Source: Halichoerus grypus
Lineage: Eukaryota > Chordata > Mammalia > Carnivora > Phocidae
Assembly: GCF_964656455.1 (NCBI RefSeq)
Contig: NC_135716.1
Coordinates: 109,400,389 to 109,464,388, forward strand
Length of the DNA: 64,000 nt
Direction: 5' to 3'
Made by a program: the position numbers and the translations under genes. The notes beneath the pieces are model-generated. The model did not search any database, was not told where the DNA came from, and saw only the letters and a list, made by a program, of their open reading frames with translations. Below, piece by piece: positions 1 to 12,381 of this stretch (within the stretch, counting starts at the first letter, position 1; every line of letters begins with the position of its first letter).

Positions 1-1068
1 TGCAGAAGCCAGCGTGGCTTTGCCTACCGGTCGTCTCTCTCATTTCACTTTGCCTGCGTCACTGTCTGAGTTGTCCCTGTTCCAGCCCATCACAGGCACA
101 TGGGAGCTCTGGGCCTGGTGGGGCCTCTTCCTTTCGCGGTGAAGGCTAGTGTGTTTTCCTAAGGATAACAATGTGACTACGGTGAAAACAAAAATGAACG
201 TTGAAGGAAAAAGAATTCAGTTGTGAGGGGATGAGAAAGGGAAGCGCGACGAAAACAAAGCTGTTTCCAAAGAAAGGACGCATGTGTGGTCAGAGGCGGT
301 GCACTTGGAGAGCCCTGGCCTTGTGGGAAAGGGCGGTGGTAGGCGCTGGCGGCTAAGTGAGCACAGAGGGGTGGGATAAAGAGAAAGCAAATCTTTGAAA
401 TGATCTTCAATTAAATATGTGATTCCTAGAGCCAGTCCCAGTTTCACAGCCTCTCAAGGGCCTATGTTAAAGTTTCAAATGAATCTGGATAGCTCTATTT
501 TTATAGCGTCTGAGAATCAATAAAGTGCCGTTTTTGGTTAGCATTTTAAAAATCTCCCTTTGGTCTGAGGGTAAAAGGAAAAGAAGGGAACACAGAGAAC
601 ACAAATAACTGAGCATGGGATGTGAGTGCTCAGGTCAAGTGCACTCATTACAGATTTGGAGATGGCTAGAACCAGAGCTGGTATGGAAGCAGCTTGGAGA
701 GTTTTTGGAAATAAATGCAGACCGTGAACTCCTTGAGCAAAGGTAAGGTGTGTTACTCATCTTGGCAATCCAGCACCTAGTAAAGAGAAGTTGTGGAGGA
801 GGGATATAGGAAGGAAGGAGGCAGGGAAACTATTAAAACTTAGTGATGACTTCTTAGAGCTTACTTAAGTGGGATGGAAAAAATAAAATGAAAAAAAAAA
901 AAAGGCATTGCAGAGCTCCTCCTTGGTTAACTCTTGCACCCACTGAATTAATCCCTGGAATTCATCTAAGGATTTTTTGATAGTGTGTTTCTGAAGTGTT
1001 AAATGTTGCCTTTGTCAAAGAAAGCGAAAGGAAATGGCAGGTTTCTCATTCATCTTAAGCAGAATACT
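1..1068. other. unique sequence, no gene seen
   Basis: No recognisable transposon apart from a vague L2-like patch near 730-790 and an A-run at 890-903. Open frames here are short and overlap on one strand without any known motif. Confidence 0.5.
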
Positions 1069-1229
1069 GTTGCTTTACTTTATTTTTTTTATTGAGATGA
1101 AATTCACACAACATAAAATTAACCATTTTAAAGTGTACAACTCAGTGGCATTGAGTACATTCACAGTGTTGTACAACCACCACCTATGTTAGGTTCCAAA
1201 ACATTTTCACGAACAGTTGCTTTACTTTA
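1069..1229 (-). mobile_element. short antisense L1M-type 3' fragment with perfect 14-bp target duplication
   Basis: A segment of about 130 bases (1083-1215) begins with a T-run and carries a common mammalian repeat sequence (ATAAAATTAACCATTTTAAAG and onward) that I associate with an old L1 3' region. It is flanked by identical GTTGCTTTACTTTA at 1069-1082 and 1216-1229. The T-run at the left shows that its 3' end points left. The duplication is read directly; the family name is tentative. Confidence 0.6.
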
Positions 1230-1279
1230 ATGCCTGAGTGTCTTGAAACCACTTAGGGCTTTTTTCTTTATAAGAGAAA

Positions 1280-1300
1280 GAGAGAGAGAGAGAGAGACAT
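1280..1300. repeat. (GA)n microsatellite
   Basis: Uninterrupted GA dinucleotides follow GAGAAAG. The stretch is short and probably length-variable. Confidence 0.8.
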
Positions 1301-1554
1301 ACATGTATACATATCTAGTCAGTGTTTTGTAACAGCCTCTGGAGACTAAATGCCATCTTCTTCATAGTCTGTCTTTTGGATTTCTCGTTTCCCTCCCCAC
1401 GAGTCAGTGGGTAAAACTGTACCTATTTAGGCTAGCATTTCCTCTTTGGCAGTTGCTTTTTGGTGATTTCTTTTTCTCCTGGCCTCCTGGTATAATCCTT
1501 ATTTTTTGTAGCATGAATACAGTGAAACCACCTGGTCATGGATTTCTTTTTCTT

Positions 1555-1758
1555 CTTTTTTTTAAAGATTTATTTATTTGAGAGAGAGCGAGCACGGGGG
1601 TGGGGGGAGGGGCAGAGGGAGAGGGAGAGAGAGAATCTCAAGTAGACTCCTGCTGAGTGCGGAGCCCGACTTTGGGCCCCATCTCACGACCCTGAGATCA
1701 TGACCAGAGCCAAAATCAAGAGTCGGATGCTCAACCAACTCAGCCACCCAGGCACCCC
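1555..1758 (-). mobile_element. CAN-SINE, antisense
   Basis: Reads T-run, AAAGATTTATTTATTTGAGAG, a GA-rich middle, then GAGCCACCCAGGCACCCC-like sequence at the right: a reversed CAN-SINE. The flanks TGGATTTCTTTTTCT and TGGAGTTCTTTTTCT (1539-1553 and 1759-1773) are a target duplication with one change. Confidence 0.9.
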
Positions 1759-3074
1759 TGGAGTTCTTTTTCTGGTGTTAGACGTGTATGAAGTTAAATC
1801 AGCTGTAGAAAACTTATTACTTCTCTACATGGAGCATGAGATTTAAGATCCTACTTACACCGGGACAGCATTTTATAGGAGATGTAAGCCACGTGCTTCC
1901 CGCCTTCCATGGAGCCTTTTTCACAGGGTCATAAGAACAAACTCTGATTTTCTCTAAGGCACGGTGGCAAATAATTATAAAATTATTCTTCAAAAGGACC
2001 TTCCAAACAGGGTTGAGGAAACTATGATTATCCTAAGTTTACTGGGGGAATGAGTAAACACCTTACAGATTTCAAACGTGGCTTACAGAGAAAGATATTT
2101 TAGCATTATTGTTTAGAGGAGTGGAAAGGGTTGGATTCCAAACAGGTTAGAGAGCTTGCACTGATATTGCACACTCTTAAAAATAGCAAGAAGTTCCCTG
2201 CTGATAAGACCTTTGAATTACAGAAAGAACATGTTGTGACTGATCATTCCTTTTTAAGAAATGTGAATACTTGATTTATAAGTTTCATATGTTTATGATG
2301 TCAAAATTTCCATATTCTGTCATAAAAAATGAAATCTGCAGTGGGATCAGCTGTAGAATTGCAAAGGGCAGCAAATTCCATTTGTTAGGAGAATACCGTT
2401 TTACGTTCTTGGTCTTCCTGATTTCACACTTAAGCCATTTATACAAATCTTTGACAAAGCAATTTTTAAAAAATATTTACTGCTGACAGTTTGTGAAAAC
2501 AAGTTTGCTCTTATGGGCCAAATAATTGCTTTTCTGTAAAGACAGGTGTCACATGCTCAGATCAATTGTGTCCACATCTTCAGAGCTCCAGATGCTGTTT
2601 ATCAAAAGATTTGCTTACACAATACAGGATTTTGTAGATAGTCTTGTTAGTGGAGGCGGCACCCAGCGCTCAGGAGACTGGATCTGGTGCTGTTTCATTA
2701 TTCCTAAGCCAACTGTCCTGTTTGAGCTTTTTAAGGAGCCATGATTCACCGCTGTGAAGTCACATGGGAAGAAAAAATTCCTCACTTCTCCCTGCCAAAG
2801 GAAGACAGAATTGGGGTGGGATGGGCGCTAGGAGTCGGTGGAGGTATAGAGTTCCCTCCTGTCTGTGGGAGCTGGGCGGGGCCTCTATGTGGCCAACTGC
2901 CAATCTTCAGCTCACACAAGAAGAGTTCCCTATTTTTTTTTATAGGTTTCATCAAGAACTCCCCCTGACTATTTGTTTTACATTTTTTCTTTAAATTTCC
3001 ATATTACTGTTTTCTCTGGTCTGCATTCATTTGTCATACCTTAGTTGTGGTATGGGAGAAAAAATGCCATATTG

Positions 3075-3200
3075 GGAATCAGGAGATTTGGGTTTTACTC
3101 TCAGCTTTGTCAATAATTAGGTGTGTGACTTGAAGCTAATCAGTCAGCCTCTCTGAGCTTAGCTTCTCCTCCTATCAGATGGGAATGATATGAAGAATAG
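3075..3200 (+). mobile_element. MIR fragment
   Basis: Carries the MIR core order: GGGTTTTACTCTCAGC, GTGTGACTTG, CCTCTCTGAGC, then CCTATCAGATGGGAATGAT. Diverged, with no visible ends, as expected for this ancient tRNA-derived SINE mobilised by L2. Confidence 0.6.
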
Positions 3201-3887
3201 TAGAAGGAGCACAGATGTGTCAGGTCTACTTGCTTTTAAACAGGCCACTCTCTCCGCCAGGAAGGTGATTTCCCTACCATTCAAAACCACTAACTCCTGT
3301 TCGCCTCCTGCCAGGATGACTTAACGTTCCTTGCACTTCCTGCACCTCATAGGGTCATAGAGTGGAAGCCCAAAACATGTTCTTAAAATTAGGGTGGTTA
3401 CATAGCTCTTAGAGTCTGTCTGGGGTTCTTCATGGTTTATTTAAGGAACACTTATCACTTATATACATGCATCCGAAAGCTCGGTTACACACCTCCCATC
3501 CTGTCCTACCCAATAGCCTTCTCTCTTCTGTCTCTTTTCATACCTTGACCATTCTTTCTTTCTTCTTCTCACTCATTCACACCCCCAACCTCCCATTGGG
3601 ATCATCTTCCCCTTGACATCCTCCCCTACCTTGCTTTCTTTACGGAGACCCTAGGGTTTGGCCTCTTAACCTCCACTCTTGGGCAGCTACCTTGATCAGC
3701 TTCTATTGCAGAAACTATTCTTTTCCCTCGGGTCTATTGAGAAATAGAACTCAGTTTTAATTTTTGACAATTCTCTCCATTTTTTTTCTGTCCCTGGACC
3801 TGGCACACTCACCTTTGTTGTAAGGGCTTTCTTGCTGTTGGCTATAGGAAGCAGATAGATGTTGACAAAAAATATAAGCATTATGGG

Positions 3888-3997
3888 GGGCACCTGGCTG
3901 GCTCACGCAGTAGAGCATGTGATTCTCAGTCTCAGGGCTGTGAGTTCGAAGCCCACGTTGGGGATATACGTTACTTAAAAAAAAATTTTTTTTTAAT
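3888..3997 (+). mobile_element. short-form CAN-SINE
   Basis: The head GGGGCACCTGGCTGGCTCA is followed by a tRNA-like GTGAGTTCGAAGCCCACGTTGGG and then TTACTTAAAAAAAAA, without the CT-rich middle of the longer form. The flanks TATAAGCATTATGGG and TATAAGCAGTATGGG (about 3873-3887 and 3998-4012) are its target duplication. Confidence 0.85.
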
Positions 3998-4857
3998 TAT
4001 AAGCAGTATGGGAGTTAGATACGTAAGAGCTTATGGATTACTGATGGACTTCATTCAAATATGAATTGGATAAGGTCTTTCTGAGTGCCTTTTCTTTGTC
4101 TACTTCAGTGAACCCTTTTTTTATTTCTAAGACAAGCACTCCTCAGGCCTCCTGACTTTTCTATCAGCTAATTCTGAAGCAGACTGATGTTCCTTGGGCC
4201 ACATGTGGATACAAACATGTTTTTTCTTATTCATATAGTTAGTTGGTCAGTATTTGGACCATGTAGTTAATCAGTGTATTTCAGATTGCACAAAAAACCC
4301 ATATGTCTGGCTCTTTTTGAAATATTGGAGGGGAGGATATTAGCCAGAGCTCAGTAGTGACTTCCCATCCAGGATACGTGCTCTCTCTGGTCTCTTACCA
4401 CTGTTTCACTTAGGTGGGTTCCATCAGTGGACCACGTTTGTGTCCACCCTTCACACTTTTTTCTGAGGACCTTTATGGGTGGTAGCAGTGGGAAGGGGTG
4501 ACTTGTCGATCTCATACACATCATGGAGGACTAGATGCAGGCCATATAAGCGAAGACAGTAGGCTTATTGTGCACAGTAACAGGGCAAACCTGCTATCCC
4601 TGAGCCCTTCCTATTTAGAGTCCTGGAGCCGCCACTGCTGGTGTGGAAGAGTAGTTAATACTTACTAGATTACTTATTATCTTTGTGGATCTCTAGATAC
4701 AAAGATCGATGTGGATCCTCATATTTCCCTTCCTCAGTCACAGTAAGTCATCCCCTGGTGGAGAATCCACTTGTACACCTTGAACCATAAACATATACAG
4801 ATAATACCTTAGCAATAATTTAATCTCACATGCTTTACTTATTTTTAATTTTTAAAC

Positions 4858-5041
4858 TTTTTTTAGAGAGAGCGAGAATGGGGGCAGGAGGGTAGAGCAG
4901 AGGAAGAGGGAGAGAGAGAGAAGGCTCCACACTCAAGCACGGAGCCCGATGCACGGCTTGATTCCCTGACCCAGAGATCATGACCTGAGCCAAAATCAAG
5001 AGTCAGCTGCCACTCAACCAGCTGAGCCACCGAGGCACCCC
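4858..5041 (-). mobile_element. CAN-SINE, antisense
   Basis: Shows TTTTTTTAGAGAGAGCGAG, a GA-rich middle, then GATCATGACCTGAGCCAAAATC and GAGCCACCGAGGCACCCC at the right end. A C-run (5038-5053) directly follows. The target duplication is not clear. Confidence 0.85.
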
Positions 5042-5254
5042 CTCCCCCCCCCCACTGTCTTTTAAAAGCTTAGATTAAATAGAGTCAAGAGGGGGAATGC
5101 CTTGTCCAGAGTCTTGGGATTAATAGCAAAGCATGAACAAGAAAAACCAGTTCTTCTCACTCCCAGCTCCAGGCTCAGCTCTAGGCCACACTACAAATGA
5201 AATAGATTTCTCTGCCCTCTAAGGGTAACCAAGTATATACTCTTTACAGGGAAC

Positions 5255-5430
5255 AGAGGAAATGGGCTTGGACAGCACACAGACTGGGGTTCAGAATCTA
5301 GGTCTGCCATTCTGATATTTGGGCAAGCTTAAGTAAGTTGTTTAATCTCCATAAACTTCCTTTTCTTCATCTGTAGAAGAGGGACCATAATGCCTACTTC
5401 ATGGTCTATGTGAACAAAACTAGGATGTGC
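5255..5430 (+). mobile_element. MIR fragment
   Basis: Recognised by GGGGTTCAGAATCTAGGTCTG, GGGCAAGCTTAAGTAAGTTG and TCTTCATCTGTAGAAGAGGG, the conserved middle and 3' part of MIR. The poly-purine 3' end is decayed. Confidence 0.55.
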
Positions 5431-5950
5431 AGAAGGGGCTTCCGTGGTAGGTTCATAGGTCTTCCTCCGCCCCCTTTGTCACTAGGTTAAATATTCTCTT
5501 CCAAAAATTGAGAGGCTAACAAAGAGTTAATATTTTTAAATTTAAGCCAAGGAATGTCTGCACATTGCCCAGCTTGGATGATGTGGTATGCTTAACTGTT
5601 TTCATGTTGATTTTCATGCCACAGTGAGCCCCTTCAGGCATGAAAACAACCAAGGATTATTTGCTTCTCTGTTCTTTCTTTTTTGGCTCTCTTGTTGTAT
5701 TTTCATCACAGTCTCCAGCCCTTCCAAAAGCAGTCTGTCAGGATTTACCAGTGAATCTCAGCTTTCTTCTGCTCGGCCACCATTCAAGGGCATCCTAAAT
5801 CTGCCCCTCTCAAAGAGGAGCTCATTGGCATGGGCCCGATTCTCAGTTACATAACTCATTTCCTCATTTTCTAGAAGCTTCTTCTGAGCTTTGCTTTGCA
5901 CTGTCATTCCATCCAGATCTTTCCCTTCTGTGAACTCCTCTTCAACTTCT

Positions 5951-6148
5951 TTTTTTTTTTTTAAGATTTTATTTATTTATTTGACAGAGAGACACAGCGA
6001 GAGAGAGAACACAAGCAGGGGCAGAGGGAGAGGGAGAAGCAGGCTTCCCACAGAGCAGGGAGCCCAGTGCAGGGCTTGATCCCAGGACCCTGGGATCATG
6101 ACCTGAGCTGAAGGCAGACGCTTAACGACTGAGCCACCCAGGCGCCCC
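5951..6148 (-). mobile_element. CAN-SINE, antisense, with 17-bp target duplication
   Basis: A full reversed SINE running from the T-run to GAGCCACCCAGGCGCCCC. The flanks ACTCCTCTTCAACTTCT (5934-5950) and ACTCCTCTTCAGCTTCT (6149-6165) match at 16 of 17 bases, which points to a fairly recent insertion. Confidence 0.93.
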
Positions 6149-6179
6149 ACTCCTCTTCAGCTTCTAAGTTAGCATTTAA

Positions 6180-6350
6180 TTGTTCTCTAGTCATCGTAGC
6201 TCCATTACTTTTCTCCTTCCCCAGATTAGATTGTGAGCAATTTAAGGTCCAAAAACAGTCTTCTGGCTTTATCATGACCCACTATGGAGTTTAGCAATGT
6301 GTCAGGTGCTTAGCGAGGTCTTTGATTAATAACTGGCTTGTAGGGAACTG
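6180..6350 (+). mobile_element. possible L2 3' fragment
   Basis: GATTGTGAGCAATTTAAGG followed by a decayed GTGTCAGGTGCTTAG and GATTAATAACT resembles the L2 3' end (GTGAGCTCCTTGAGG, then a TAATAAAT-type tail). Strongly diverged, so this call is weak. Confidence 0.35.
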
Positions 6351-7099
6351 GAACACACCATGACAGAAATTAGCAGCTCCTGATCCCAGCTCCCACTGGA
6401 ACACTGCACTGTCTTCCTCCTTGGTCAGCTAAATATCTCCTCCTTAACTACCACCCTCTTGTCCCTCTTGATCCCACTGAAGGCGAATGGAATTCAGGGG
6501 CCCCTTGAACTGCTTCCTGGCTCATCTTTATTAGTGGGACTCCCTCCCTACTAGCCAGGTATGCCATGTCCTCTTACTTATCAGAGAGCACAGGACCTTG
6601 GACCTCCCCTCCTCTAAGAGTGCCATGGCAAGTTCAAAACCACTCAGTTCCCTTCAGATTGAAAAGGATTAGGAAACATAACCAAGCCTTAGGAACTCAG
6701 GTCTTCCTTCATTGCCATTCTGCCAAAACGCCCACTTGATTCTTAAGGAAAATGTTATTCATTGAATCATTTTTTATTTTTTAAGAGGATCTGCAACCAT
6801 CTATGTCAGATTGCTTGCTTTTGCCATTTCCTTAGATCACAAGACCTAGATATCAGAGCAGGATTTTACTGATCATAATCTGAATGCCTATCCTTTGAAG
6901 TTATTTATTTCTGAATTTGTTACTATTTTTTAAAGTTATTATTATTTACAAATGGTTATAATTATTTGTAATTAAATTATTCACAAATTTGTTACTATGT
7001 TTCATTGAATAACTGTGGTGAGCTGGGCACTGTGGATGGTGGAGATGACTATGAAACATGGATGGCATTTATGTTCAGAGGAGTATAGAATCTAGGAGA

Positions 7100-7546
7100 T
7101 GGGACACCTGGGTGACTAAGTTGGTTAAGCGTCCAACTCTTGGATTCGGCTCAGGTCATGATCTCATGGGTCGTGGGATTGAGCCACATTTTGGGTTCCG
7201 TACTCAGTGGGGAGTCTGCTTCCCCCTCTTCCTCTCCCTCTGCCCCTGCCCCTGCGTGCGTGCACGTTTTCTCTCTCTTTCTCAAATAAATAATAAATCT
7301 TTTTTTTAAACAATTCTTTTTTTTTTTTTAAGATTTTATTTATTTATTTGACAGAGAGAGACACAGCGAGAGAGGGAACACAAGCAGGGGGAGTGGGAGA
7401 GGGAGGAGCAGGCTCTCTGCTGAGCAGGGAGCCCGATGCGGGGCTTGATCCCAGGACCCTGGGACCATGACCTGAGCCGAAGGCAGATGCTTAACCAACT
7501 GAGCCACCCAGGCGCCTCATAAATAAATAAATCTAAAAAAAAAAAA
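7100..7546 (+). mobile_element. CAN-SINE interrupted by a second SINE
   Basis: The outer SINE starts GGGACACCTGGGTGACTAAG, and its CT-rich body runs to CAAATAAATAATAAATCT near 7300. The tail resumes at about 7519 as ATAAATAAATAAATCT plus A-run. The flanks AGAATCTAGGAGA (7087-7099 and 7547-7559) match perfectly and bracket both elements, so this copy came first. Confidence 0.9.
7317..7518 (-). mobile_element. CAN-SINE inserted in the tail of another SINE
   Basis: A reversed full-length copy: T-run, AAGATTTTATTTATTTATTTG, GA-rich body, GAGCCACCCAGGCGCCTC. It lies inside the A/T-rich tail of the outer SINE. Both flanks carry AATAAATCT-like tail sequence, so its own duplication cannot be separated from the host tail. 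Confidence 0.9.
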
Positions 7547-8738
7547 AGAATCTAGGAGACAGGCATGGCCCCAAGTCCAAGGCTAGGAAGGAGGGATCAT
7601 GTGGACTGGGAACGGAACTGACTTGCCTCACGGTTCAAGCCAGAAACACCAGTGTGATTATTTGGAGGTATTTTAAATCCTTGGCCCTCTTTTGGAGGTG
7701 AGAGCAGGTTAATGAGCCATTATCCCATTATTCCCAGCTGCACAGACTACATAGTAAAGAATATGGCATGAGGTTCAGGATGTCTGTCAGAATGATTCCA
7801 CAAGGCAGGAGTATCGAATATACTTCAAAGAACCCAGAACAAATAGCCCTTTAGGTCAGTTTTTAAATCAATAGCAGATCAGGCACTACAAGAGGAAGCC
7901 TGTTTCCCAGCCAAACAGTGAACAATCCAAAAAGTCCAGGCTCCCACAGTCTCTGGGGAGTAATTAGAACTTGTTCAGTAATCAGCTAATTTGGATTTCT
8001 GAGAATGATTCTAAACACAAAATGATAAAAGTTGGGTAAAGTAAACCATTGCTTTCTAATCGAATCACATAATTCAATTAGAGAATCATAAAGTTAGAAG
8101 TGCTGGAGGGTATTTTTGGTGGGGTTTTTTTTGTTTTTTTAAGGAAAAGTTATTTAAAAGCAATGCTATTAAAATAAAAACGACTCCCGGCTAAAAATAT
8201 ACGGTAAAACATTTATCTCACTAGGGACCTGAAAAAAGTTAAGTATCCAAGTTGGAGTCTAGCCCTCATTAGAGTAATAAATTAGTTTTGGAACTCTGAA
8301 GTCATTATTTGATTTCTTTTGTCTGCATAGCCAGTTCAGATTTGGCGGGATTGTTTGCCTTATTTGTTGGCAAAACACTAAACATCCAGGTTGGTTGCTG
8401 TGTTTTTATTATAAAGCACAGGAAAATTACTTTCATCAGAAGAAATGAAGGGTTAGGATAAATTGTGAGTAAACAAGAGTTTGGGTCAAGTTCAAAACGG
8501 CCTCTATTTATCCTACACTGGAAAAATGAGACAATTCTATATTTACATTTAGCAACCCTAATACTTGTAATGAACGGGAAAGATTCTTCTGTATTGTTTG
8601 CTTAATTTTGTTTTGTTGTTTAATCAACAATACAGACACAAGAAAGGGTTGAACGATATCTTACCAGATGATACTTTTTCCTGTAATATCATTTTTGATC
8701 TTTAACTTTCCTTCCAACTTTAAGAGTTTTTGATTCTT

Positions 8739-8904
8739 TTTTTTTTAAGATTTTATTTATTTATTTGACGGAGAGAGAGAAAGAAAGCGAGCACAAGCAG
8801 GGGGAGCGGGAGAGGGAGATGTAGGCTCTCCGCTGAGCAGGACCCTGGGATCATGACCTGACGCGAAGGCAGATGCTTAACCGACCGAGCCACCCAGGTG
8901 CCCC
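8739..8904 (-). mobile_element. CAN-SINE, antisense, with internal deletion
   Basis: The copy goes from the T-run to GAGCCACCCAGGTGCCCC but jumps from GCTGAGCAG straight to GACCCTGGGATCATGACC. It thus lacks about 30 bases found in the other copies. The flanks AAGAGTTTTTGATTCTT and AAGAGTCTCTGGTTCTTG suggest the target duplication. Confidence 0.88.
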
Positions 8905-10002
8905 AAGAGTCTCTGGTTCTTGATTCTAAAGTGATGTACTAGGAAATTCCACCAAAGAAGGGCTGCTTGGAACAGGCCCAGCTGGCGCTGGAGCATAGAT
9001 GTTCTCAAGAGGGGAACCCGGTATGTGATGATATAGTATGTGACTAACTTACAGAATATTGCCTGACTAGAGGTCCCTCAGAACTTTCCCTAACTCTGCT
9101 AATACACCCTCGGGGACCACCAAATCTGGCATTTGCATGTCTTAGTAACAAATATGGAGAACTAATTATTATTTAATGAGCAGCAAATTCTTACTGAGCT
9201 CTCCTACAATAACCTGGTAGCTTACTCTAATAGGAGAAAATGACTATAAAATAGTTCATAAAAGTTTAGTTCCAACTCCACTTCTGATTGAGTTTGATGG
9301 TATTATTTCCCTAAACTAGAGATTTGGGGTTACCATGACATTCACCAAAAGATCCAAATCACATTTACGTGAAAGTTCATATGATGAAACAATAATGAAA
9401 TTAAGTTGGGTTAAATGTTTTCATTATTTTTTATTTTTATCACTTTGATTCATTAAAAGTGAAGACTGAAACAATAATCAAATTTAGTTTGAATTTCAAT
9501 GATAAGGGATGATAGAGAATCTTAATCCTGTTTTATACGGAAGTAATGGGGATCTGTAAGTTACTAGGCTAATTTAGATGCCTGCACCATCCCTCATTCT
9601 TTCCTGAGTTGGTTTTCTGATTATTGTGTGGCCAGATCAGCACACAGTAATCTAAATATATGGTCAAAACAATTCCTCTGACTTTATTCAGTTTCTTTGT
9701 TTATATAATGAAGAATTTTGCTTGTTTTTATTTCTGCTAGGCCCTGTTGGAATTTGAATCCTATCTTCCAAATTTGTACAACTTTTCACTAACTATGGAA
9801 TGATATTCTGATATTTTTTCCCTTCCAGTCAGCAAGAACTTCCTTTTCTTTGTAGAACTCAGAATAGCAAAAAGAACTAACTCATCCTTGTGGTATTTCT
9901 AAATCCATAATCTACAAATGAGTAGCTAATGGCTACCTTAGCTAATAGATAGCTAATAGAAATACCAGGAAACTAGCTTGTTTCTTTCTCTCATGTTTTT
10001 AA
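8905..10002. other. repeat-poor intron stretch
   Basis: AT-rich unique sequence between a SINE and the antisense L1. No coding or RNA signal noticed. Confidence 0.5.
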
Positions 10003-12381
10003 ATAGATTTCATTTTTTAGAGTAGTTTCAGGTTTATAGCAAAATTCAGCAGGAGGCACAGAAATTTCCCATGTACCCTCTGCCCCCACCGGGCATAGCC
10101 TCTCTCATTATCAGTGTCCCCCACCAGAATGGTACATTTGTTACAACTGATGAACCTACACTGATAAATCATTATCACCCACAGTCCATAGTTTACATTA
10201 TCTTTCACTCTTGGTGTTGTACATTCTGTAGGTTTTGACAAGTGTATAATGACATGTATCTAGCATTTTAATGTCATACAGGATGGTTTCACTGCCTTAA
10301 ACATCTGTGCTCTGCATATTTATACTTAGTATGTACCCATTCTTATGGGTTGTTTTATTTGCATTTCCCTAATGACATATGATGTGGAACATCTTTTCAT
10401 ATCCTTATTTGCCATCTATCTGTCTTTTTTGATGAAGTGTCTGTTAAGATCTTTGGTCCATTTGTTCTTTAAAAAAAAAAAAGATTGATTTATTTATTTA
10501 TTTGGCGGGGGGACAGCACTAGCAGGAGGGGCAGAGGAAGAGGGAGAGAGAATCTCAAACAGACTCCACTGAGCGTGGAGCCTAATGCAGGGCTTGATCC
10601 CAGGACCCTGAGATCATGACATGAGCTGAAACCAAGAGTCGGATGCTTAACCGACTGCACCACACAGGCACCCCTGGTCCATTTCTTAATTGGTTTGTTC
10701 ATTTTCTTATTGTTGAGTTTTAAAAGTTTTTTGTATATTTTGGATACCAGTCCTTTACCAGGTATGTTTTTTGTAAATATTTTTTCCCAGTCTCTGGCTT
10801 CTCTTTTCATTCTCTTGACAATGTCTTTTGAAGAACAGAAATTTTTTATTTTATTGAAGTCCAGCTTATCAGTTATTTCTTTCATGGATCATACCTTTGT
10901 TGTTATCTCTAAAAAGTCACCAGCAAACCCAAGGTCACCTGGATTTTCTCCTATGTTATCTTCTAGGAATTTCATAGTTTTGCATTTTAAATTTAGGTCT
11001 ATAATACATTTTGAGTTAGTTTTTATGAAGAGTGTAAGATCTGTATCAAGATTCATTTTTTTGCATGTGGATATCCAGTTGTTGAAAAAACTATCTTTGC
11101 TCCATTGTGTTCCTTTTGCTCTTTTGTCAGATATCAATTGACCCTATTTATGTGGCTATATTTCTGGCTCTCTGTTCTGTTCTTTTAATCTATGTGTCTA
11201 TTCTTTCACCAATATCACACTGTCTTGATTACTATAGTTTTATAGTAACTCTTGAAGTTGGGTAGTGTTAGTCCTCCAACTTTGTTCTTCTTCAAGATTG
11301 TGATGGCTATTCTGTATCTTTTGCCTCTCTATTTAAACTTTAAAATCGATTTGTTGATATCCATAAAATAATTTGCTGGGATTTTGACTGGGATTTCCTT
11401 GAATCTGTAGACCAAATTGGGAAGAAATGACATCTTGACAATATCAAGTTTTCCTATCCATGAAGATGGAATATCTCTCCATTTATTTTATTCTTTGATT
11501 TTGTTCATCAAAATTTTATAGTTTTCTTCATATAGACAGGTCTGTACATATTTTGTTAGATTTATACCTAAGTATTTCATTGTTTAGGGTGCTGATATAA
11601 ATGGTAATGTGTTTTTAATTTCAAATGTCAGTTGTTCAGTAGGAAAGTGATTGACTCTTGTGTATTAACCTTATATTCTGTAACCTTGCTATGATCACTT
11701 ATTCTAGGAATTTTTTGGTCAGTTCTTTCAGATATTCTACCTAGATGATCATGCCATCTGCAAAGACAGTTTTTTATTTCTTCCCTCTTAATCAGTACAC
11801 CTTTTATTTCCTTATCTTATTACATTGGCTAGGACTTCTAGTACAGTGTTGAAATGGAGTAATGAAAGGGGACATCCCTGCCTTGTTCCTGATCTTAGTG
11901 GGAAGACTTCTAGTTTCTCACCATTAAGTATGCTAGCTGTAGGTTTTCTGTAGATATTTTTTATCAAATTGAGGAAGTTCTTATCCCTACTTTACCAAGA
12001 GCTTTTATCATGAATGGGTGTTGGATTTTGTCAAATGCTTTTTCTCCATCTATCCACATGATCATGTGATATTTCTTCTTTAGCCTGTTAATATGATACA
12101 TTACATCATTTGGTTTTCAAATGTTAGAGAGCCTTGCATGCATGGGATAAATCCCACTCGATTATGATGTATTGTCATTTTTAAACATTGTTAGATTTGA
12201 TTTGCTAATATTTTATTGAGGACTTTTGCATCTCTCTTGATGAGAGATATTGGTCTATAGTTTTCTTGTAATGTCTTTGGTTTTAGTATAAGGGTAATTC
12301 TGGTATCATAGAATGAGTTAGGAAGTATTCCTTCTACTTCTGTCCTCTGAAAGAGATTGCAGAGAATTGGTATAATTTCTT
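10003..12381 (-). mobile_element. old L1 (L1MA/L1MB-like) 3' half, antisense, 5'-truncated
   Basis: The left end, TTTTTTAGAGTAGTTTCAGG, is the reverse of the L1M 3' UTR end. It is followed rightward by antisense 3' UTR and ORF2 sequence (for example TTTGCATTTCCCTAATGAC, AATATCAAGTTTTCCTATCC, GCCTTGTTCCTGATCTTAG). It ends abruptly in ORF2 at 12381, where a U6 pseudogene begins. No long frame survives, so it is inactive. A later SINE splits it at 10470-10674. Family assignment is from memory; orientation and truncation are read directly. Confidence 0.85.
10470..10674 (-). mobile_element. CAN-SINE inserted in the antisense L1
   Basis: A reversed SINE whose left part is A12-GATTGATTTATTTATTTATT and whose right end is CACACAGGCACCCC. 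TGGTCCATTT (10454-10463 and 10675-10684) is its duplicated target within L1 ORF2, so the SINE postdates the L1. Confidence 0.88.

Noticed and set aside
3888..3997. Possible tRNA gene (tRNA-like GTGAGTTCGAAGCCC segment)
   Set aside because: It is the head of a CAN-SINE with SINE tail and target duplication; it cannot fold as a full tRNA. The same applies to the other SINE heads.
10695..11141. 148-residue + strand frame
   Set aside because: This is the antisense of L1 ORF2, which is often open by chance; no protein motif.
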